Source of the DNA: Acidithiobacillus caldus ATCC 51756
GTDB taxonomy: Bacteria; Pseudomonadota; Gammaproteobacteria; Acidithiobacillales; Acidithiobacillaceae
NCBI RefSeq assembly: GCF_000175575.2
Contig: NZ_CP005986.1
Span: forward strand, 2,499,001 to 2,563,000
Direction: 5' to 3'
DNA: 64,000 nt
Positions 34,457-45,817 of the stretch are shown here, piece after piece. The stretch's first letter is position 1, and each line of letters starts with the position of its first letter. The notes under the pieces were generated by a model. That model was given only the letters and a program-made list of their open reading frames with translations. It did no database searches and had not been told where the DNA came from. A program made the translations under genes and the position numbers.

Positions 34457-35418
34457 ATCTCCGACACGTCGATGTGGACGCTGCTGCGCACCACGTAGGT
34501 CGTCTTGTGCTGGGCCTCGTAGTAGACCCGGCTGAGCATCTCTCCCAGGATGCCGGTGTTGAGGAACTGCAGCCCTGCCAGAAAGAAGAGCACACCGGCA
34601 ATGAGCATGGGTCGACCGGAGATGGAGGCACCGTCGACGAACTTGTCGACGAAGAGATACAGGAGCATCGCCGACCCCACCGCCAGCGAGGCAAGACCAA
34701 TGGTGCCGAAAAAGTGCATGGGCCGCTGGCTATAACCCAGAAAGTATTTGACAAAAAAGAGGTCCACCAGCACCCGAAAGGTGCGGGAGATACCGTATTT
34801 ACTTTTCCCGGCGCGGCGCGGGTGATGGCGCACCGGCACTTCGAGGATGCGATCGGTGTAGGTCAAGGTGGACAGCCAGGCCGGTATGAAGCGGTGCATC
34901 TCGCCGTAGAGGCGTACGCCCTTGAGCACCGAGGCACGATAGGCCTTGAGGGTGCAGCCATAATCGTGCAGATAGACGCCGGTGAGGCGACGAATCAAGC
35001 GATTGGCAATACGCGAGGGGATCTTCCGCAGCAAAAGCCCGTCCTTACGATCCTTGCGCCAGCCTGCCACCACATCGAGATGCTCGCGCAGCAGGCGCTG
35101 GGCCAGGGGCAGGATATCCTGGGGATCGTTCTGCAGGTCGGCATCCAGAGTGACGATGACCTCACCGCGGGCCGCATCGATGCCCGCCTGCATGGCCGCC
35201 GTCTGACCAAAGTTGCGCTGCAGATGCAGGATCTTCAGCGCCGCGCCCCAGGATTGCGCCGCGTCGTCCAAGGCCCGGGCACTGCCATCCCGGCTGCCGT
35301 CGTCGACGATGATCACCTCGGCATCGGCCCCCGCCAGGGCAGCACGCAAGGCCTCGATGAGGGCGGGAATGCTCTCGATCTCATTGTACAGGGGTATGAC
35401 GACGGACAGTTGCGGCAT
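34453..35418 (-). CDS. Family 2 glycosyltransferase, ArnC/GtrB/DPM-like
   Basis: 321 residues: a GT-A domain (LSVVIPLYNEIESIPALIEAL, VIIVDDGSRDGSA, VTLDADLQNDPQDI) followed by two membrane segments near 235-285 and the tail motif GEMLSRVYYEAQHKTTYVVR, as in enzymes that load glucose, mannose or aminoarabinose onto undecaprenyl phosphate. The paired deacetylase gene downstream makes an ArnC/ArnD-like pair possible. Its stop overlaps the deacetylase start, and it starts directly after the Nudix gene. Confidence 0.9.
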   Translation of the reverse strand: MPQLSVVIPLYNEIESIPALIEALRAALAGADAEVIIVDDGSRDGSARALDDAAQSWGAALKILHLQRNFGQTAAMQAGIDAARGEVIVTLDADLQNDPQDILPLAQRLLREHLDVVAGWRKDRKDGLLLRKIPSRIANRLIRRLTGVYLHDYGCTLKAYRASVLKGVRLYGEMHRFIPAWLSTLTYTDRILEVPVRHHPRRAGKSKYGISRTFRVLVDLFFVKYFLGYSQRPMHFFGTIGLASLAVGSAMLLYLFVDKFVDGASISGRPMLIAGVLFFLAGLQFLNTGILGEMLSRVYYEAQHKTTYVVRSSVHIDVSEI

Positions 35419-36456
35419 CTAGGCGGCGTTCCAGGCATGGATCAGGGTTTGGGTGGCGGCGTGCGGATCGCTGGCCGAGAGAATTTCCGAAAGCACGGCC
35501 GCGCCCCGGGCGCCGGCCCGGCGCGCCTCGGGGATGCGGCGGGCGTCGATGCCCCCCAGGGCGATGACCGGTACGGCGACGGCGGCGGCGAGTTCGGCAA
35601 AGCGTGCCAGCCCCAGGGCGGGGGTGTGGGGGTGGGTCGCCGTGGGAAAGAGGGGCGAGAGCAAGGCATAGCTGGCGCCCAGGGCCTCGGCCCGAGCGAG
35701 CCCCGCGGCGCTGTGGCAAGACACCCCGAAGGGCGACGACGGGCTCGCGTCACAGTCCGCCAACTGTGCCTCGGTGAAGTGGCGCCCGACCACCGGCCAC
35801 GACGGCAGTGGATCCGGATGGTTGAGGTATACCTGCACGCCACGCCCTTTCGCCCTTGCAAGCCAGTCCGCGAGCGTCTCGGCATCCAGACCCGCGGGCA
35901 AGGGTCCCTTGATGCGCAGAATGAGGGCCCGCAGGCCCGCCGCGGTGGACTGTTCCAGAATCTTCAGAAAGGCCCCCGCCGCTGCGCGCTGGGGATCGGC
36001 GATCAAAAAGAGCGGGGGGCACGGCAGGGCTTCGGCCGAAAGGTCGGCAAGGATACCGCGATTGGCGGGGAGCAGGTGCAAGGCCGCTGCCGCCGCCGGC
36101 GACAGCCAGCGCAATTCCTGACCCTCCCGACCGTGCACACGGCCCTCCCAGGCCGTCACCTTGTACAGATGCAGGCGCACCCGTCGCTCGGGGTAGGCGT
36201 ATTCGCGCACCTGCCAGGGTGTGGCGGCGCGCACGGTGATACCCAGTTCCTCCGCCAGTTCGCGGTGCAGGGCGGCTTCCGGACTCTCGCCGGCTTCCAT
36301 CTTGCCACCGGGGAATTCCCAATAGCCTGGCCAGGGCTTGTCCGCCGGCCGAAGATCCAGCAGCACGCGGCCATGGGCGTCCTGCAGGATCCCCGTGGCG
36401 ACGTCCAGAACTGCCGCGCTGGCGTCAGCTACGGTAGTCGGCGTTGATACGGACAT
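35419..36456 (-). CDS. MutT-type Nudix hydrolase fused to a thiamine-phosphate-synthase-like domain
   Basis: 345 residues in two domains. The Nudix half (residues 15-150) carries WEFPGGKMEAGESPEA and RELAEELG, as in MutT, which removes 8-oxo-dGTP. The C-terminal half has YLNHPD, VGRHFTEAQL, GVSCHSAAGLARAEALGASYALLSPLF, VPVIALGGI and GARGAAVLSEIL, the phosphate-binding loops of the ThiE barrel. Such fusions are known in proteobacteria and the role of the second half is unclear. ATG 36456 and GTG 36474 are both possible starts and overlap the argJ end. The next gene begins directly after the stop. Confidence 0.87.
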   Translation of the reverse strand: MSVSTPTTVADASAAVLDVATGILQDAHGRVLLDLRPADKPWPGYWEFPGGKMEAGESPEAALHRELAEELGITVRAATPWQVREYAYPERRVRLHLYKVTAWEGRVHGREGQELRWLSPAAAAALHLLPANRGILADLSAEALPCPPLFLIADPQRAAAGAFLKILEQSTAAGLRALILRIKGPLPAGLDAETLADWLARAKGRGVQVYLNHPDPLPSWPVVGRHFTEAQLADCDASPSSPFGVSCHSAAGLARAEALGASYALLSPLFPTATHPHTPALGLARFAELAAAVAVPVIALGGIDARRIPEARRAGARGAAVLSEILSASDPHAATQTLIHAWNAA

Positions 36457-37648
36457 AATCGTAGGAGAGGTCACAGGTCCAGATGGTTTGCGCCGCTTCG
36501 CCCCGGCCGAGATCCACCTCGATGGGGATCTCGGCCCGCGCCATCACGGCCTTGCCCTGCTCTTCCCGGTAATCGGGATGACGCGCACCATCCCGGACGA
36601 TGGCCAGATCGCCGAGCCAGACCTGCACGCGCGCCACATCCAGGTCGTCCACGCCGGCAGCACCGATGGCTGCGAGGAGCCGCCCCCAGTTGGGATCCGA
36701 GGCAAAGAAAGCGGTCTTGACCAGGGGACTGTGGGCCAGGCGGTAAGCCACCCGCAGGCATTCCTCGGGGTCGCGCCCGCCCCTGACCGTGATGGGGATG
36801 AACTTGCTGGCTCCCTCACCATCGCGCACGATGGCCTGGGCAAGGATCTGCATGACCGCCACCAAGGCCTCCAAGAAGGGACCATAGCGCGGGTCGTCGG
36901 CCGACTCCAGGGGCGGTATCGCCAGCGTGCCCGTTGCCATGAGCACACAGGCGTCGTTGGTGGAGGTGTCGCCGTCCACGGTAATCCGATTGAAACTGCG
37001 GGCAAGGGCCGCATCCAGGGCTGTGCGCAGGAGTGCGTGGGCAACGGGCGCGTCGGTGGCGATGAAAGCGAGCATGGTCGCCAAGTCCGGACGGATCATG
37101 CCCGAGCCTTTGGCCATACCGGTGATGGTCACCCTGGTGCCGCCCAGGTCCACCTGCCGCGAGACGGCTTTGGGCACGGTGTCGGTGGTCATGATGGCGG
37201 CGGCGGCGGAAAGCCAACGATCCTCGGCAAGATCCGCAAGACAGGCCGGCAAGGCCGCAGCGATCTTGCCGGCAAGATCCACCGGCTCGCCGATGACGCC
37301 CGTGGAAAAAGGCAGAACCGCCTCCGCCGCGATCCCCAGCGCCTCGGCCACAGCGGCACAACTGGCCCGCGCCGTCGCCAGACCCGCCTCTCCGGTGCCG
37401 GCATTGGCATTGCCCGTGTTGACGATGAGCGCCCGCGGCGCGCTGCGCTGCAGATGCTCCTCCGCCACCAGGACGGGGGCTGCCCGAAAACGGTTGCGGG
37501 TGAAGGCCGCCACCGTGGTCGTCCCCGGCTCCAGAACGAGCAGGGTGAGATCCCGCCGCCCGGCATAGCGAACCCCCGCCGCCGTCACCCCGAGGCGCAG
37601 GCCCGTTACGGGCAAGACATGACTGGGTGCATCGAGTCCGACTGCCAT
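36425..37648 (-). CDS. argJ: Bifunctional glutamate N-acetyltransferase / ornithine acetyltransferase
   Basis: ArgJ recycles the acetyl group from acetylornithine to glutamate. At 407 residues it has the self-cleavage site at the Thr of AAIMTTDTVPK, the oxyanion region TGMAKGSGMIRPDLATML, NTGNANAGTGE near the N-terminus, DGDTSTND and SDPNWGRLLAAIGAAG. It lies 18 bases after secA. argB of the same pathway is on the same strand but 28 kb away. Mono- versus bifunctional activity cannot be told from sequence. Confidence 0.96.
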   Translation of the reverse strand: MAVGLDAPSHVLPVTGLRLGVTAAGVRYAGRRDLTLLVLEPGTTTVAAFTRNRFRAAPVLVAEEHLQRSAPRALIVNTGNANAGTGEAGLATARASCAAVAEALGIAAEAVLPFSTGVIGEPVDLAGKIAAALPACLADLAEDRWLSAAAAIMTTDTVPKAVSRQVDLGGTRVTITGMAKGSGMIRPDLATMLAFIATDAPVAHALLRTALDAALARSFNRITVDGDTSTNDACVLMATGTLAIPPLESADDPRYGPFLEALVAVMQILAQAIVRDGEGASKFIPITVRGGRDPEECLRVAYRLAHSPLVKTAFFASDPNWGRLLAAIGAAGVDDLDVARVQVWLGDLAIVRDGARHPDYREEQGKAVMARAEIPIEVDLGRGEAAQTIWTCDLSYDYVRINADYRS

Positions 37649-37666
37649 CTGCTCTCCCCGCCGCCG

Positions 37667-40405
<2,739 letters not shown>

Positions 40406-40456
40406 GCCTGTCCATCCACGGAAAAAATATGGCCGAGAGTAGCACGAAAGGGGAAG

Positions 40457-40966
40457 ATGGATAAACGAGGACAGCCGCGTCGCCTGGGCGAGTCCTGGGC
40501 AGGTACCTCCGCACTCAGCGTGCTCCAGCGTGCTCAGGCGCTGCGGGCGAGGCAGCTGGACTGGAATGCCCTACTCCCGGTGGAACTGCAGGAGCGGGCC
40601 TGGCTGGTGGACTGGCAGTCCGGGTGCCTACGGGTGATGTGCCCCGGGGCCGCCTGGCTACGTCTGCTGAAACGCCAGCAGAAAACGATCCTGCGCCGCT
40701 GGAACCAACGCTACCCTGACTCTGCGGTCACGGACCTGCAGGCCTGGATCCACCCCTGGCCCCTCGCCGCCCAGAGACCCCCGCCACCACGCCCAGCCCC
40801 CATCCGGCTGACCCAGCCGCCCGCGGCCATCGCCACCCTCGCCCGCGACCTCGATGGCGAACTGGGTGCCGCGCTTGGCCGTCTCTATCGTACCCTGGCT
40901 TCTCAGGCCGAAACCGGTACCGCAGACTCCACAAAGGAAAAAGGCGCCTTGGCTTCCGAGGAGTAA
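40457..40966 (+). CDS. DciA-like / DUF721 family protein
   Basis: A 169-residue protein with a DUF721-like fold (residues 15-95: [42 protein letters not shown]), a family that includes DciA, which helps load replicative helicase in many bacteria. A proline-rich linker and a variable C-terminal tail follow. ATG 40457 follows AAAGGGGAAG. The 3' end overlaps the lpxC 3' end on the opposite strand by 64 bases. The family match is from sequence pattern, so confidence is moderate. Confidence 0.7.
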   Translation: MDKRGQPRRLGESWAGTSALSVLQRAQALRARQLDWNALLPVELQERAWLVDWQSGCLRVMCPGAAWLRLLKRQQKTILRRWNQRYPDSAVTDLQAWIHPWPLAAQRPPPPRPAPIRLTQPPAAIATLARDLDGELGAALGRLYRTLASQAETGTADSTKEKGALASEE

Positions 40967-41820
40967 TCCACGAACTCCCAGGCATCCTCGCGCTGCAGCA
41001 GGGCACGCAGAAGCTGGTTGTTGAGGGCGTGACCCGCCTTGTAGCCGGAAAAATGGCCCAGCAGAGGGTGCCCCAGAAGGTACAGATCGCCAATGGAATC
41101 GAGCACCTTGTGGCGCACGAATTCGTTGGTGTAGCGCAAACCTTCCTCGTTGAGGACCCGGTACTCGTCCACCACGATGGCGTTGTCGAGATTGCCGCCC
41201 AAGGCAAGCCCCATGCTGCGCAGGGTTTCCACCTCGCGCATGAAACCGAAGGTGCGGGCCCGCGCCACTTCCTTGAGGTAGGAGGTGCGCGCAAAATCCA
41301 CACTCACCTGCTGTCCGCCGTTGCGCACCACCGGGTGATCAAAATCGATGGTAAAGCTGATCTTGAAGCCCTCGTAAGGCTCCAGCTGCACCCAGCGGTC
41401 GCCGTCCTCGGCGCGGAGGGTCTTTTTGATGCGGATGAAGCGCTTGGCCGCATTCTGTTCCTCGATGCCGGCACACTGGATGAGGAAGACGAAGGGTGCG
41501 GCGCTGCCATCCATGATGGGCACTTCGGGACCGTCCAGATCGACATAGGCATTGTCGATACCGAGCCCGGCGAGGGCCGACATGAGGTGCTCGATGGTAC
41601 CCACGCGGATCCGCCCATCGCCGATGTTGGTGGACAGACGCGTGTCCACGACGTGGAGCGGATCCGCCTGAATCCAGGCACCTCCGTCCACATCGCTGCG
41701 GTGGAAGACGATGCCGGTATTGGCGGGCGCGGGGCGCAGACCCAGGTACACCTTGCGTCCGCTGTGCAGTCCGATGCCGGTGCCCCAGATCATGTTCTTC
41801 AGAGTTCTTTGGCGAATCAT
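40903..41820 (-). CDS. lpxC: UDP-3-O-acyl-N-acetylglucosamine deacetylase
   Basis: LpxC is the zinc enzyme that commits UDP-GlcNAc to lipid A synthesis. It is 305 residues. Zinc ligands are His78 (TIEHLMSAL), His237 and Asp241 ([16 protein letters not shown]), with catalytic Glu77 and His264 ([12 protein letters not shown]). ATG 41820 follows AAAGGA. A good promoter lies upstream, at 41913-41941. Its C-terminal tail ([20 protein letters not shown]) overlaps the convergent DUF721 gene. Confidence 0.97.
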   Translation of the reverse strand: MIRQRTLKNMIWGTGIGLHSGRKVYLGLRPAPANTGIVFHRSDVDGGAWIQADPLHVVDTRLSTNIGDGRIRVGTIEHLMSALAGLGIDNAYVDLDGPEVPIMDGSAAPFVFLIQCAGIEEQNAAKRFIRIKKTLRAEDGDRWVQLEPYEGFKISFTIDFDHPVVRNGGQQVSVDFARTSYLKEVARARTFGFMREVETLRSMGLALGGNLDNAIVVDEYRVLNEEGLRYTNEFVRHKVLDSIGDLYLLGHPLLGHFSGYKAGHALNNQLLRALLQREDAWEFVDYSSEAKAPFSFVESAVPVSA

Positions 41821-41879
41821 CTTGGTCCTTTCGCGATCATCCAGACCGCCCTCCCGACGCAGCTTGTACACTTTACTCT

Positions 41880-41893
41880 ACAACAACTGTTGT
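41880..41893. repeat. Inverted repeat in the lpxC leader
   Basis: ACAACA (41880-41885), two bases, then TGTTGT (41888-41893), a perfect 6-bp inverted repeat. It lies 60 bases upstream of the lpxC start within the transcribed leader predicted from the promoter at 41913-41941. A regulator-binding site or a hairpin are both possible. Confidence 0.4.
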
Positions 41894-41912
41894 CTCCATA
41901 CAACTTAGACGC

Positions 41913-41941
41913 AGTGTACGCCCCAGAACCGCTCTTGACAA
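41913..41941 (-). promoter_or_regulatory. Predicted promoter of lpxC
   Basis: On the minus strand TTGTCA (41936-41941), a 17-base spacer and TACACT (41913-41918). The start would fall near 41906, giving a leader of about 86 bases that contains the inverted repeat. Confidence 0.6.
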
Positions 41942-42008
41942 CGCCAATTCACATCTCCTAACACACGCTGTTCCACCCGACGCCCGCCCCCATTGCGCCG
42001 CCACGGTG

Positions 42009-42014
42009 TATAAT
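42009..42014 (+). promoter_or_regulatory. -10 element of the sspA promoter
   Basis: A perfect TATAAT at 42009-42014, preceded directly by TG, with no clear -35. It lies 54 bases upstream of the sspA start. Confidence 0.5.
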
Positions 42015-42067
42015 GGGAGGCTGAAGTCTATGGAAATGTACCCCTGGCCAACCTCAAGGAATCGCCG

Positions 42068-42688
42068 ATGGCAACACCCAGCAACAAAAAGACCCTCATG
42101 ACCCTGTACTCGGCCCCCGACTGCGTCTTCGCCCACCGAGTGCGCTTCGTCCTGGAAGAAAAAGCGATGGAATATCAGACCATCGACGTCGACCTGACGC
42201 AAAAACCGGAGGATCTCACGGAACTGAACCCCTACGGCGAAGTGCCCACGCTGGTGGATCGAGAACTGGCCATCTACGATTCCATGCTGATCATGGAATA
42301 CCTGGACGAGCGCTTCCCCCACCCACCGCTGATACCCGTAGACCCCATCTCCCGCGCCAAGGTGCGCGTGGGCATGCTGCGCTTCGAGCGCGACTGGTTC
42401 GAGGTACTCTACCGCCCGGGCCACAGCAGCAAGGAAATCCAGCAGACCAAGGAAAACCTGCGCACGGGGCTTGCCACCCTGAGCAGCCTGTTCAGCCAGC
42501 AGCGCTTTCTCTTTGGGGACGAACTGTCCATTGCCGATGCCGCCCTGGCGCCCCTACTGTGGCGCCTGCCTGCCCTGGGCGTGGAGCTGCCCAAGGGTGC
42601 CAGAGCCACCCAGGACTACATGGAGCGGATCTTCAATATGGAGAGCTTCAAGCGCAGTCTGACCGCCACCGAGAAGGCCCTGCGCTGA
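42068..42688 (+). CDS. sspA: Stringent starvation protein A
   Basis: SspA binds RNA polymerase and alters transcription under starvation and acid stress. It has a glutathione-S-transferase fold of 206 residues: LYSAPDCVFAHRVRFVLEEKAMEYQ, LNPYGEVPTLVDRELAIYDSMLIMEYLDERFPHPPL and a helical second half with FGDELSIADAALAPLLWRLPALG. No sspB gene follows; an acyl-CoA synthetase gene starts 1 base after its stop. The acid-stress role suits an acid-living organism, though that link is general knowledge. Confidence 0.95.
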   Translation: MATPSNKKTLMTLYSAPDCVFAHRVRFVLEEKAMEYQTIDVDLTQKPEDLTELNPYGEVPTLVDRELAIYDSMLIMEYLDERFPHPPLIPVDPISRAKVRVGMLRFERDWFEVLYRPGHSSKEIQQTKENLRTGLATLSSLFSQQRFLFGDELSIADAALAPLLWRLPALGVELPKGARATQDYMERIFNMESFKRSLTATEKALR

Positions 42689-42689
42689 A

Positions 42690-44447
42690 GTGGCGCGCCC
42701 TCTCCACCACATCCCGAGCCTCGGCGCCGGTCTCCTGGCTCGCTGTGCGCAGGATCCCACCGGTATCATCGCCCTGGAGCGCAGTGGTGACCGGTACGTG
42801 GCCACCAAGGCCGCCGATTTCGCGGCACGGGTGCGGCGGCGTGCCAGCGGCCTGCTGCAACTGGGTCTGGGCACCGGCGATCGGGTCCTACTCATGGCGC
42901 GCAACGCCATGGACTGGGCAATCATGGACTTCGCCATCCTCAGTATTGGTGCAGTGACGGTACCGGTCTACCCAAATTTCGGCCAGCGCGAACTACACTA
43001 CATCCTCGGGGACTGCGCGCCCTCCTGTCTTCTGTTGCAAGACGATTCCGTGTACGCGCGGATGGCGCCACAAGCCTGGGGGATCGCGGCCGAGCGCATC
43101 TTCCTGCGGGGGTCGGGATCCGGGGAGCATTCGGAACTGCGCAGCTGGACGGATCTGGAACACCTGGGCGAAATGCTCAACCCAGCCCGCTTTCAGGAGC
43201 GTCTTGCCGGCGTCGAACGCGCGAACCTCGCCACCATCGTTTACACCTCAGGCACGACGGGCTGGCCCAAGGGCGTCATGCTCAACCACGGCAATATTCT
43301 GAGCAACATCGAGGGGTTCCTATCCTACGTACCCCTGCGCGCGGGGCAGCGGGTGCTGTCGGTGCTGCCTCTGTCCCACGTGTTCGAGCGTGGCACGAGC
43401 CACTTTGGCGCCTATCTGCTCGGTCTGGAGGTGGCCTATGCCGAGCGGCCGGAGACCCTGCTGCGGGACATGGCCGCCGCGCATCCCGAGATCGTCATCG
43501 CCGTACCGCGCGTATTTCAACTGCTCCATCAGCGCCTGCGGCGCAATCTGATGGAACGTCGCGGCTGGACCGGACACCTGCTGCGCCGCGGTCTGGGCCT
43601 GGAAAAGGGGCGCGTACTACCCGGACAGCGCGCCCTAGCACGCCGCCTGGTCGTGGACAAGCTGCGCCGTCAGCTGGGCGGCAAGCTACGCTATTTCGTC
43701 TCCGGCGGCGCGCCACTGGAGCCAGCCATCGCCGCCTTTTTCCTGGACCTTGGTCTCCCCATCGTCGAGGGCTATGGCATGACCGAGGCGAGCCCAGTCA
43801 TCGCCGCCAACCCTCTGGACGCCATCCACCCGGGCTCCGTGGGTCGCTTCTTGCCCAATCTGGAAGGCCGTGTGGCGGAGGACGGCGAAATTCTGGTCCG
43901 CGGCCCCTCCATCATGATGGGCTACTGGAACAACCCCAGCGCCACCGCCGAAGCCCTCGACGCGGGTTGGCTGCACACCGGCGATATCGGCGAACTGGAT
44001 GCCGAGGGTTATCTGCACATCACCGACCGCAAGAAGGACCTCATCGTCAACGCCGGCGGCGAGAACATCCCACCGCAGAAGATCGAGATGCGGCTCATGG
44101 CCGATCCCTATATCGAACAGGCCGTGGTCTTCGGTGACCGCCTTCCCTACCTGGTGGCCCTCGTCTACCCCCAGTGGGATCTGGTACACGAAAAACTGGG
44201 GTCGGAGCCGGGGGAAAGGGATGTGCAGCGCCTGCTGCGCCAGCACATCGACGCTGCCCTGGCCGATTTGCCTGCCTTCGAGCAGGTCCGTCGCTTCGCC
44301 CTCCTGCCCGAGGCCTGCAATGAAGTCGATGGCACCCTGACACCGACGCTGAAGATTCGCCGTCGGCAGGTGGCTGAACGCTACGCCGAACTGCTGACGA
44401 GCCTCGAGCGGGACTCGGTCAGTCGCCCAGGCGACCGCGCTTATTGA
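42690..44447 (+). CDS. Long-chain acyl-CoA synthetase (AMP-forming), FAA1/FadD type
   Basis: A 585-residue adenylating enzyme. Core motifs are TIVYTSGTTGWPKGVMLNHGN (P-loop), LPLSHVFERG, FVSGGAPLEPAIAAFFLDLGLPIVEGYGMTEASPV, GWLHTGDIGELDAEGYLHITDRKKDLIVNAGGENIPPQKIE, the last being typical of FAA1-class long-chain acyl-CoA synthetases. It probably activates fatty acids for recycling into phospholipid or lipid A; the substrate chain length cannot be read. The GTG start is 1 base after sspA, so it is co-transcribed with it. Confidence 0.92.
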   Translation: MARPLHHIPSLGAGLLARCAQDPTGIIALERSGDRYVATKAADFAARVRRRASGLLQLGLGTGDRVLLMARNAMDWAIMDFAILSIGAVTVPVYPNFGQRELHYILGDCAPSCLLLQDDSVYARMAPQAWGIAAERIFLRGSGSGEHSELRSWTDLEHLGEMLNPARFQERLAGVERANLATIVYTSGTTGWPKGVMLNHGNILSNIEGFLSYVPLRAGQRVLSVLPLSHVFERGTSHFGAYLLGLEVAYAERPETLLRDMAAAHPEIVIAVPRVFQLLHQRLRRNLMERRGWTGHLLRRGLGLEKGRVLPGQRALARRLVVDKLRRQLGGKLRYFVSGGAPLEPAIAAFFLDLGLPIVEGYGMTEASPVIAANPLDAIHPGSVGRFLPNLEGRVAEDGEILVRGPSIMMGYWNNPSATAEALDAGWLHTGDIGELDAEGYLHITDRKKDLIVNAGGENIPPQKIEMRLMADPYIEQAVVFGDRLPYLVALVYPQWDLVHEKLGSEPGERDVQRLLRQHIDAALADLPAFEQVRRFALLPEACNEVDGTLTPTLKIRRRQVAERYAELLTSLERDSVSRPGDRAY

Positions 44448-44685
44448 TGGCGCCGCGACTGCCCCATTGGTCCAGATCGTTGACCTGTACCCCTACCCAC
44501 CAGTAGGGCCCGATGCTGTCCCGCGCGTGCCCGCCCACCAGTTGCTGACCCGCCGCCAGGTGCACGTGCTCCAGCAGATCCCGGGCCGCCTCCCGTGAAC
44601 GAAAGACAGACCAGGCCACCACCCGCTCCATGGGCTCCACCGAAGGCAGGCTGCGCTCGTCATCCAAAAATCTGTCCGTAATCAT
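44419..44685 (-). CDS. Small protein of unknown function between fadD-like and rnpB
   Basis: An 88-residue protein: ITDRFLDDERSLPSVEPMERVVAWSVFRSREAARDLLEH, then GQQLVGGHARDSIGPYWWVGVQVNDLDQW and a basic end. It has two tryptophans in YWWVGV and no membrane segment or signal peptide. ATG 44685 follows GAGGAG at 8 bases. Its 3' end overlaps the acyl-CoA synthetase 3' end by 29 bases, and it is divergent from rnpB. I recognise no family. Confidence 0.6.
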   Translation of the reverse strand: MITDRFLDDERSLPSVEPMERVVAWSVFRSREAARDLLEHVHLAAGQQLVGGHARDSIGPYWWVGVQVNDLDQWGSRGAINKRGRLGD

Positions 44686-44770
44686 GGCTTGCGTCTCCTC
44701 TGCTCGGGAATGGGGCGCGCCGGCAACGCGCGACCTTAAGCTCAAGTATAGTCGAAGCTGTGTGGCCATT

Positions 44771-44799
44771 CGGACAGTTCCGCGAAAAGGGAGTATGAT
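44771..44799 (+). promoter_or_regulatory. Predicted promoter of rnpB
   Basis: CGGACA (44771-44776), a 17-base spacer and TATGAT (44794-44799). The RNA should start about 7 bases later, matching the P1 helix at 44807. Confidence 0.6.
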
Positions 44800-44806
44800 C
44801 CGCCCC

Positions 44807-45148
44807 GGAGTGGGCCAGGCGACCGCTGCGGAGCAATCCGGGGAGGAAAGTCCGGGCTCCATAGGGCAAGACGCCGGCTAACGGCCGGGAGGCGCGAGCC
44901 TACGGAAAGTGCCACAGAAAAGATACCGCCCAAGCGCGCAAGCGCCGGTAAGGGTGAAAAGGTGCGGTAAGAGCGCACCGCGCTTCCGGCAACGGAAGTG
45001 GCAGGGTAAACCCCGTCTGGAGCAAGGCCAAATAGGCGTGCCATAGCACGGCCCGTGCTGCACGCGGGTAGGCTGCTGGAGCCAGTGCGCAAGTGCTGGC
45101 CTAGAGGAATGGTCGCCCACGACAGAACCCGGCTTATCGGCCCACTCC
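44807..45148 (+). ncRNA. rnpB: RNase P RNA, type A
   Basis: The catalytic RNA that matures tRNA 5' ends. The P1 helix pairs GGAGTGGGCC (44807-44816) with GGCCCACTCC (45139-45148). Conserved pieces are GGAGGAAAGTCCGGGCTCC near the start, ACAGAAAAGATACCGCC, GTAAGGGTGAAAAGGTG, GGTAAACCCC and the 3' block AGAGGAATGGTCGCCC followed by ACAGAACCCGGCTTAT. About 342 nucleotides, a normal size for gammaproteobacteria. Confidence 0.95.
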
Positions 45149-45275
45149 CCTCTCGACCCATACCCCTCTCCAAACTTCAATATCGGAATGAGTAGCTTGC
45201 AGGAATTCCCTCAAGCGACTTGATAACATCTTTATCAGGTCTCTCTAAGATGCCGTAAAACTTCGGATTTTCCCC

Positions 45276-45304
45276 TTGACAGGACAAGCTGCAACCACTA
45301 ATCT
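45276..45304 (+). promoter_or_regulatory. Predicted promoter of the dcw cluster
   Basis: TTGACA at 45276-45281, a 17-base spacer and TAATCT at 45299-45304. Transcription would begin near 45311, directly at the MraZ repeats. A GATAAT at 45336-45341 is a weaker alternative -10. Confidence 0.6.
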
Positions 45305-45312
45305 CCGTTTTG

Positions 45313-45337
45313 TGGGGCAAAGTGGGTCAAAGTGGGA
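45313..45337. promoter_or_regulatory. MraZ-binding repeats
   Basis: Three TGGGN repeats with exact 5-base spacing: TGGGG (45313-45317), TGGGT (45323-45327) and TGGGA (45333-45337), each joined by CAAAG. This is the MraZ operator, known to allow MraZ to repress its own operon. It is 21 bases upstream of the mraZ start. Confidence 0.85.
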
Positions 45338-45358
45338 TAATCTGGAGAGCTCAAGGCC

Positions 45359-45817
45359 ATGTTTCGCGGAACACACCGGCACAGCCTGGATGGCAAAGGA
45401 CGCCTGAGCGTCCCGGCCCGCTTCCGCGACTGGCTCGCCAGCCACTGCGACGGCCAGCTGGTGGTCACCATCGACCCCTTCAGCCAGACGCAGGAAGAGC
45501 GCTGTCTGGTGGCCTACCCCTTGCCGCACTGGGAAGCGCTGGAACAGCGCGTGGCCAGCCTGCCCGGCAATAACCCCACCGCACGGCGTTTTCAGCGGCT
45601 TTTCATTGGCCACTCGGAGGAGCTGCGCCTGGATGCCCAGGCCCGGATCCTCCTTTCCCCCGGTCTACGGCAGTTTGCCAACCTGGAAAAGGACGTCGTG
45701 CTGGTGGGGCAAATCGAAAAGTTCGAGATCTGGGATGCCGTGCGCTGGGATGCGAGCCAGGAGAACTGGCTGGCAGCCCGGGAGGATTTCTCCAGTCTGG
45801 GCGATTTGGTGCTGTGA
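45359..45817 (+). CDS. mraZ: Transcriptional regulator MraZ
   Basis: MraZ is a ring-shaped DNA-binding regulator of the dcw operon. 152 residues; FRGTHRHSLDGKGRLSVPARFRDWL at the start and the second AbrB-like repeat (LDAQARILLSPGLRQFANLEKDVVLVGQIEKFEIWD) are typical. It follows the repeats at 45313-45337. The stop overlaps rsmH as GTGA. Confidence 0.96.
   Translation: MFRGTHRHSLDGKGRLSVPARFRDWLASHCDGQLVVTIDPFSQTQEERCLVAYPLPHWEALEQRVASLPGNNPTARRFQRLFIGHSEELRLDAQARILLSPGLRQFANLEKDVVLVGQIEKFEIWDAVRWDASQENWLAAREDFSSLGDLVL

Noticed and set aside
34474-36447. A 657-residue plus-strand open frame opposite the LPS genes
   Set aside because: Antisense to a glycosyltransferase and the Nudix fusion, with no family motif.
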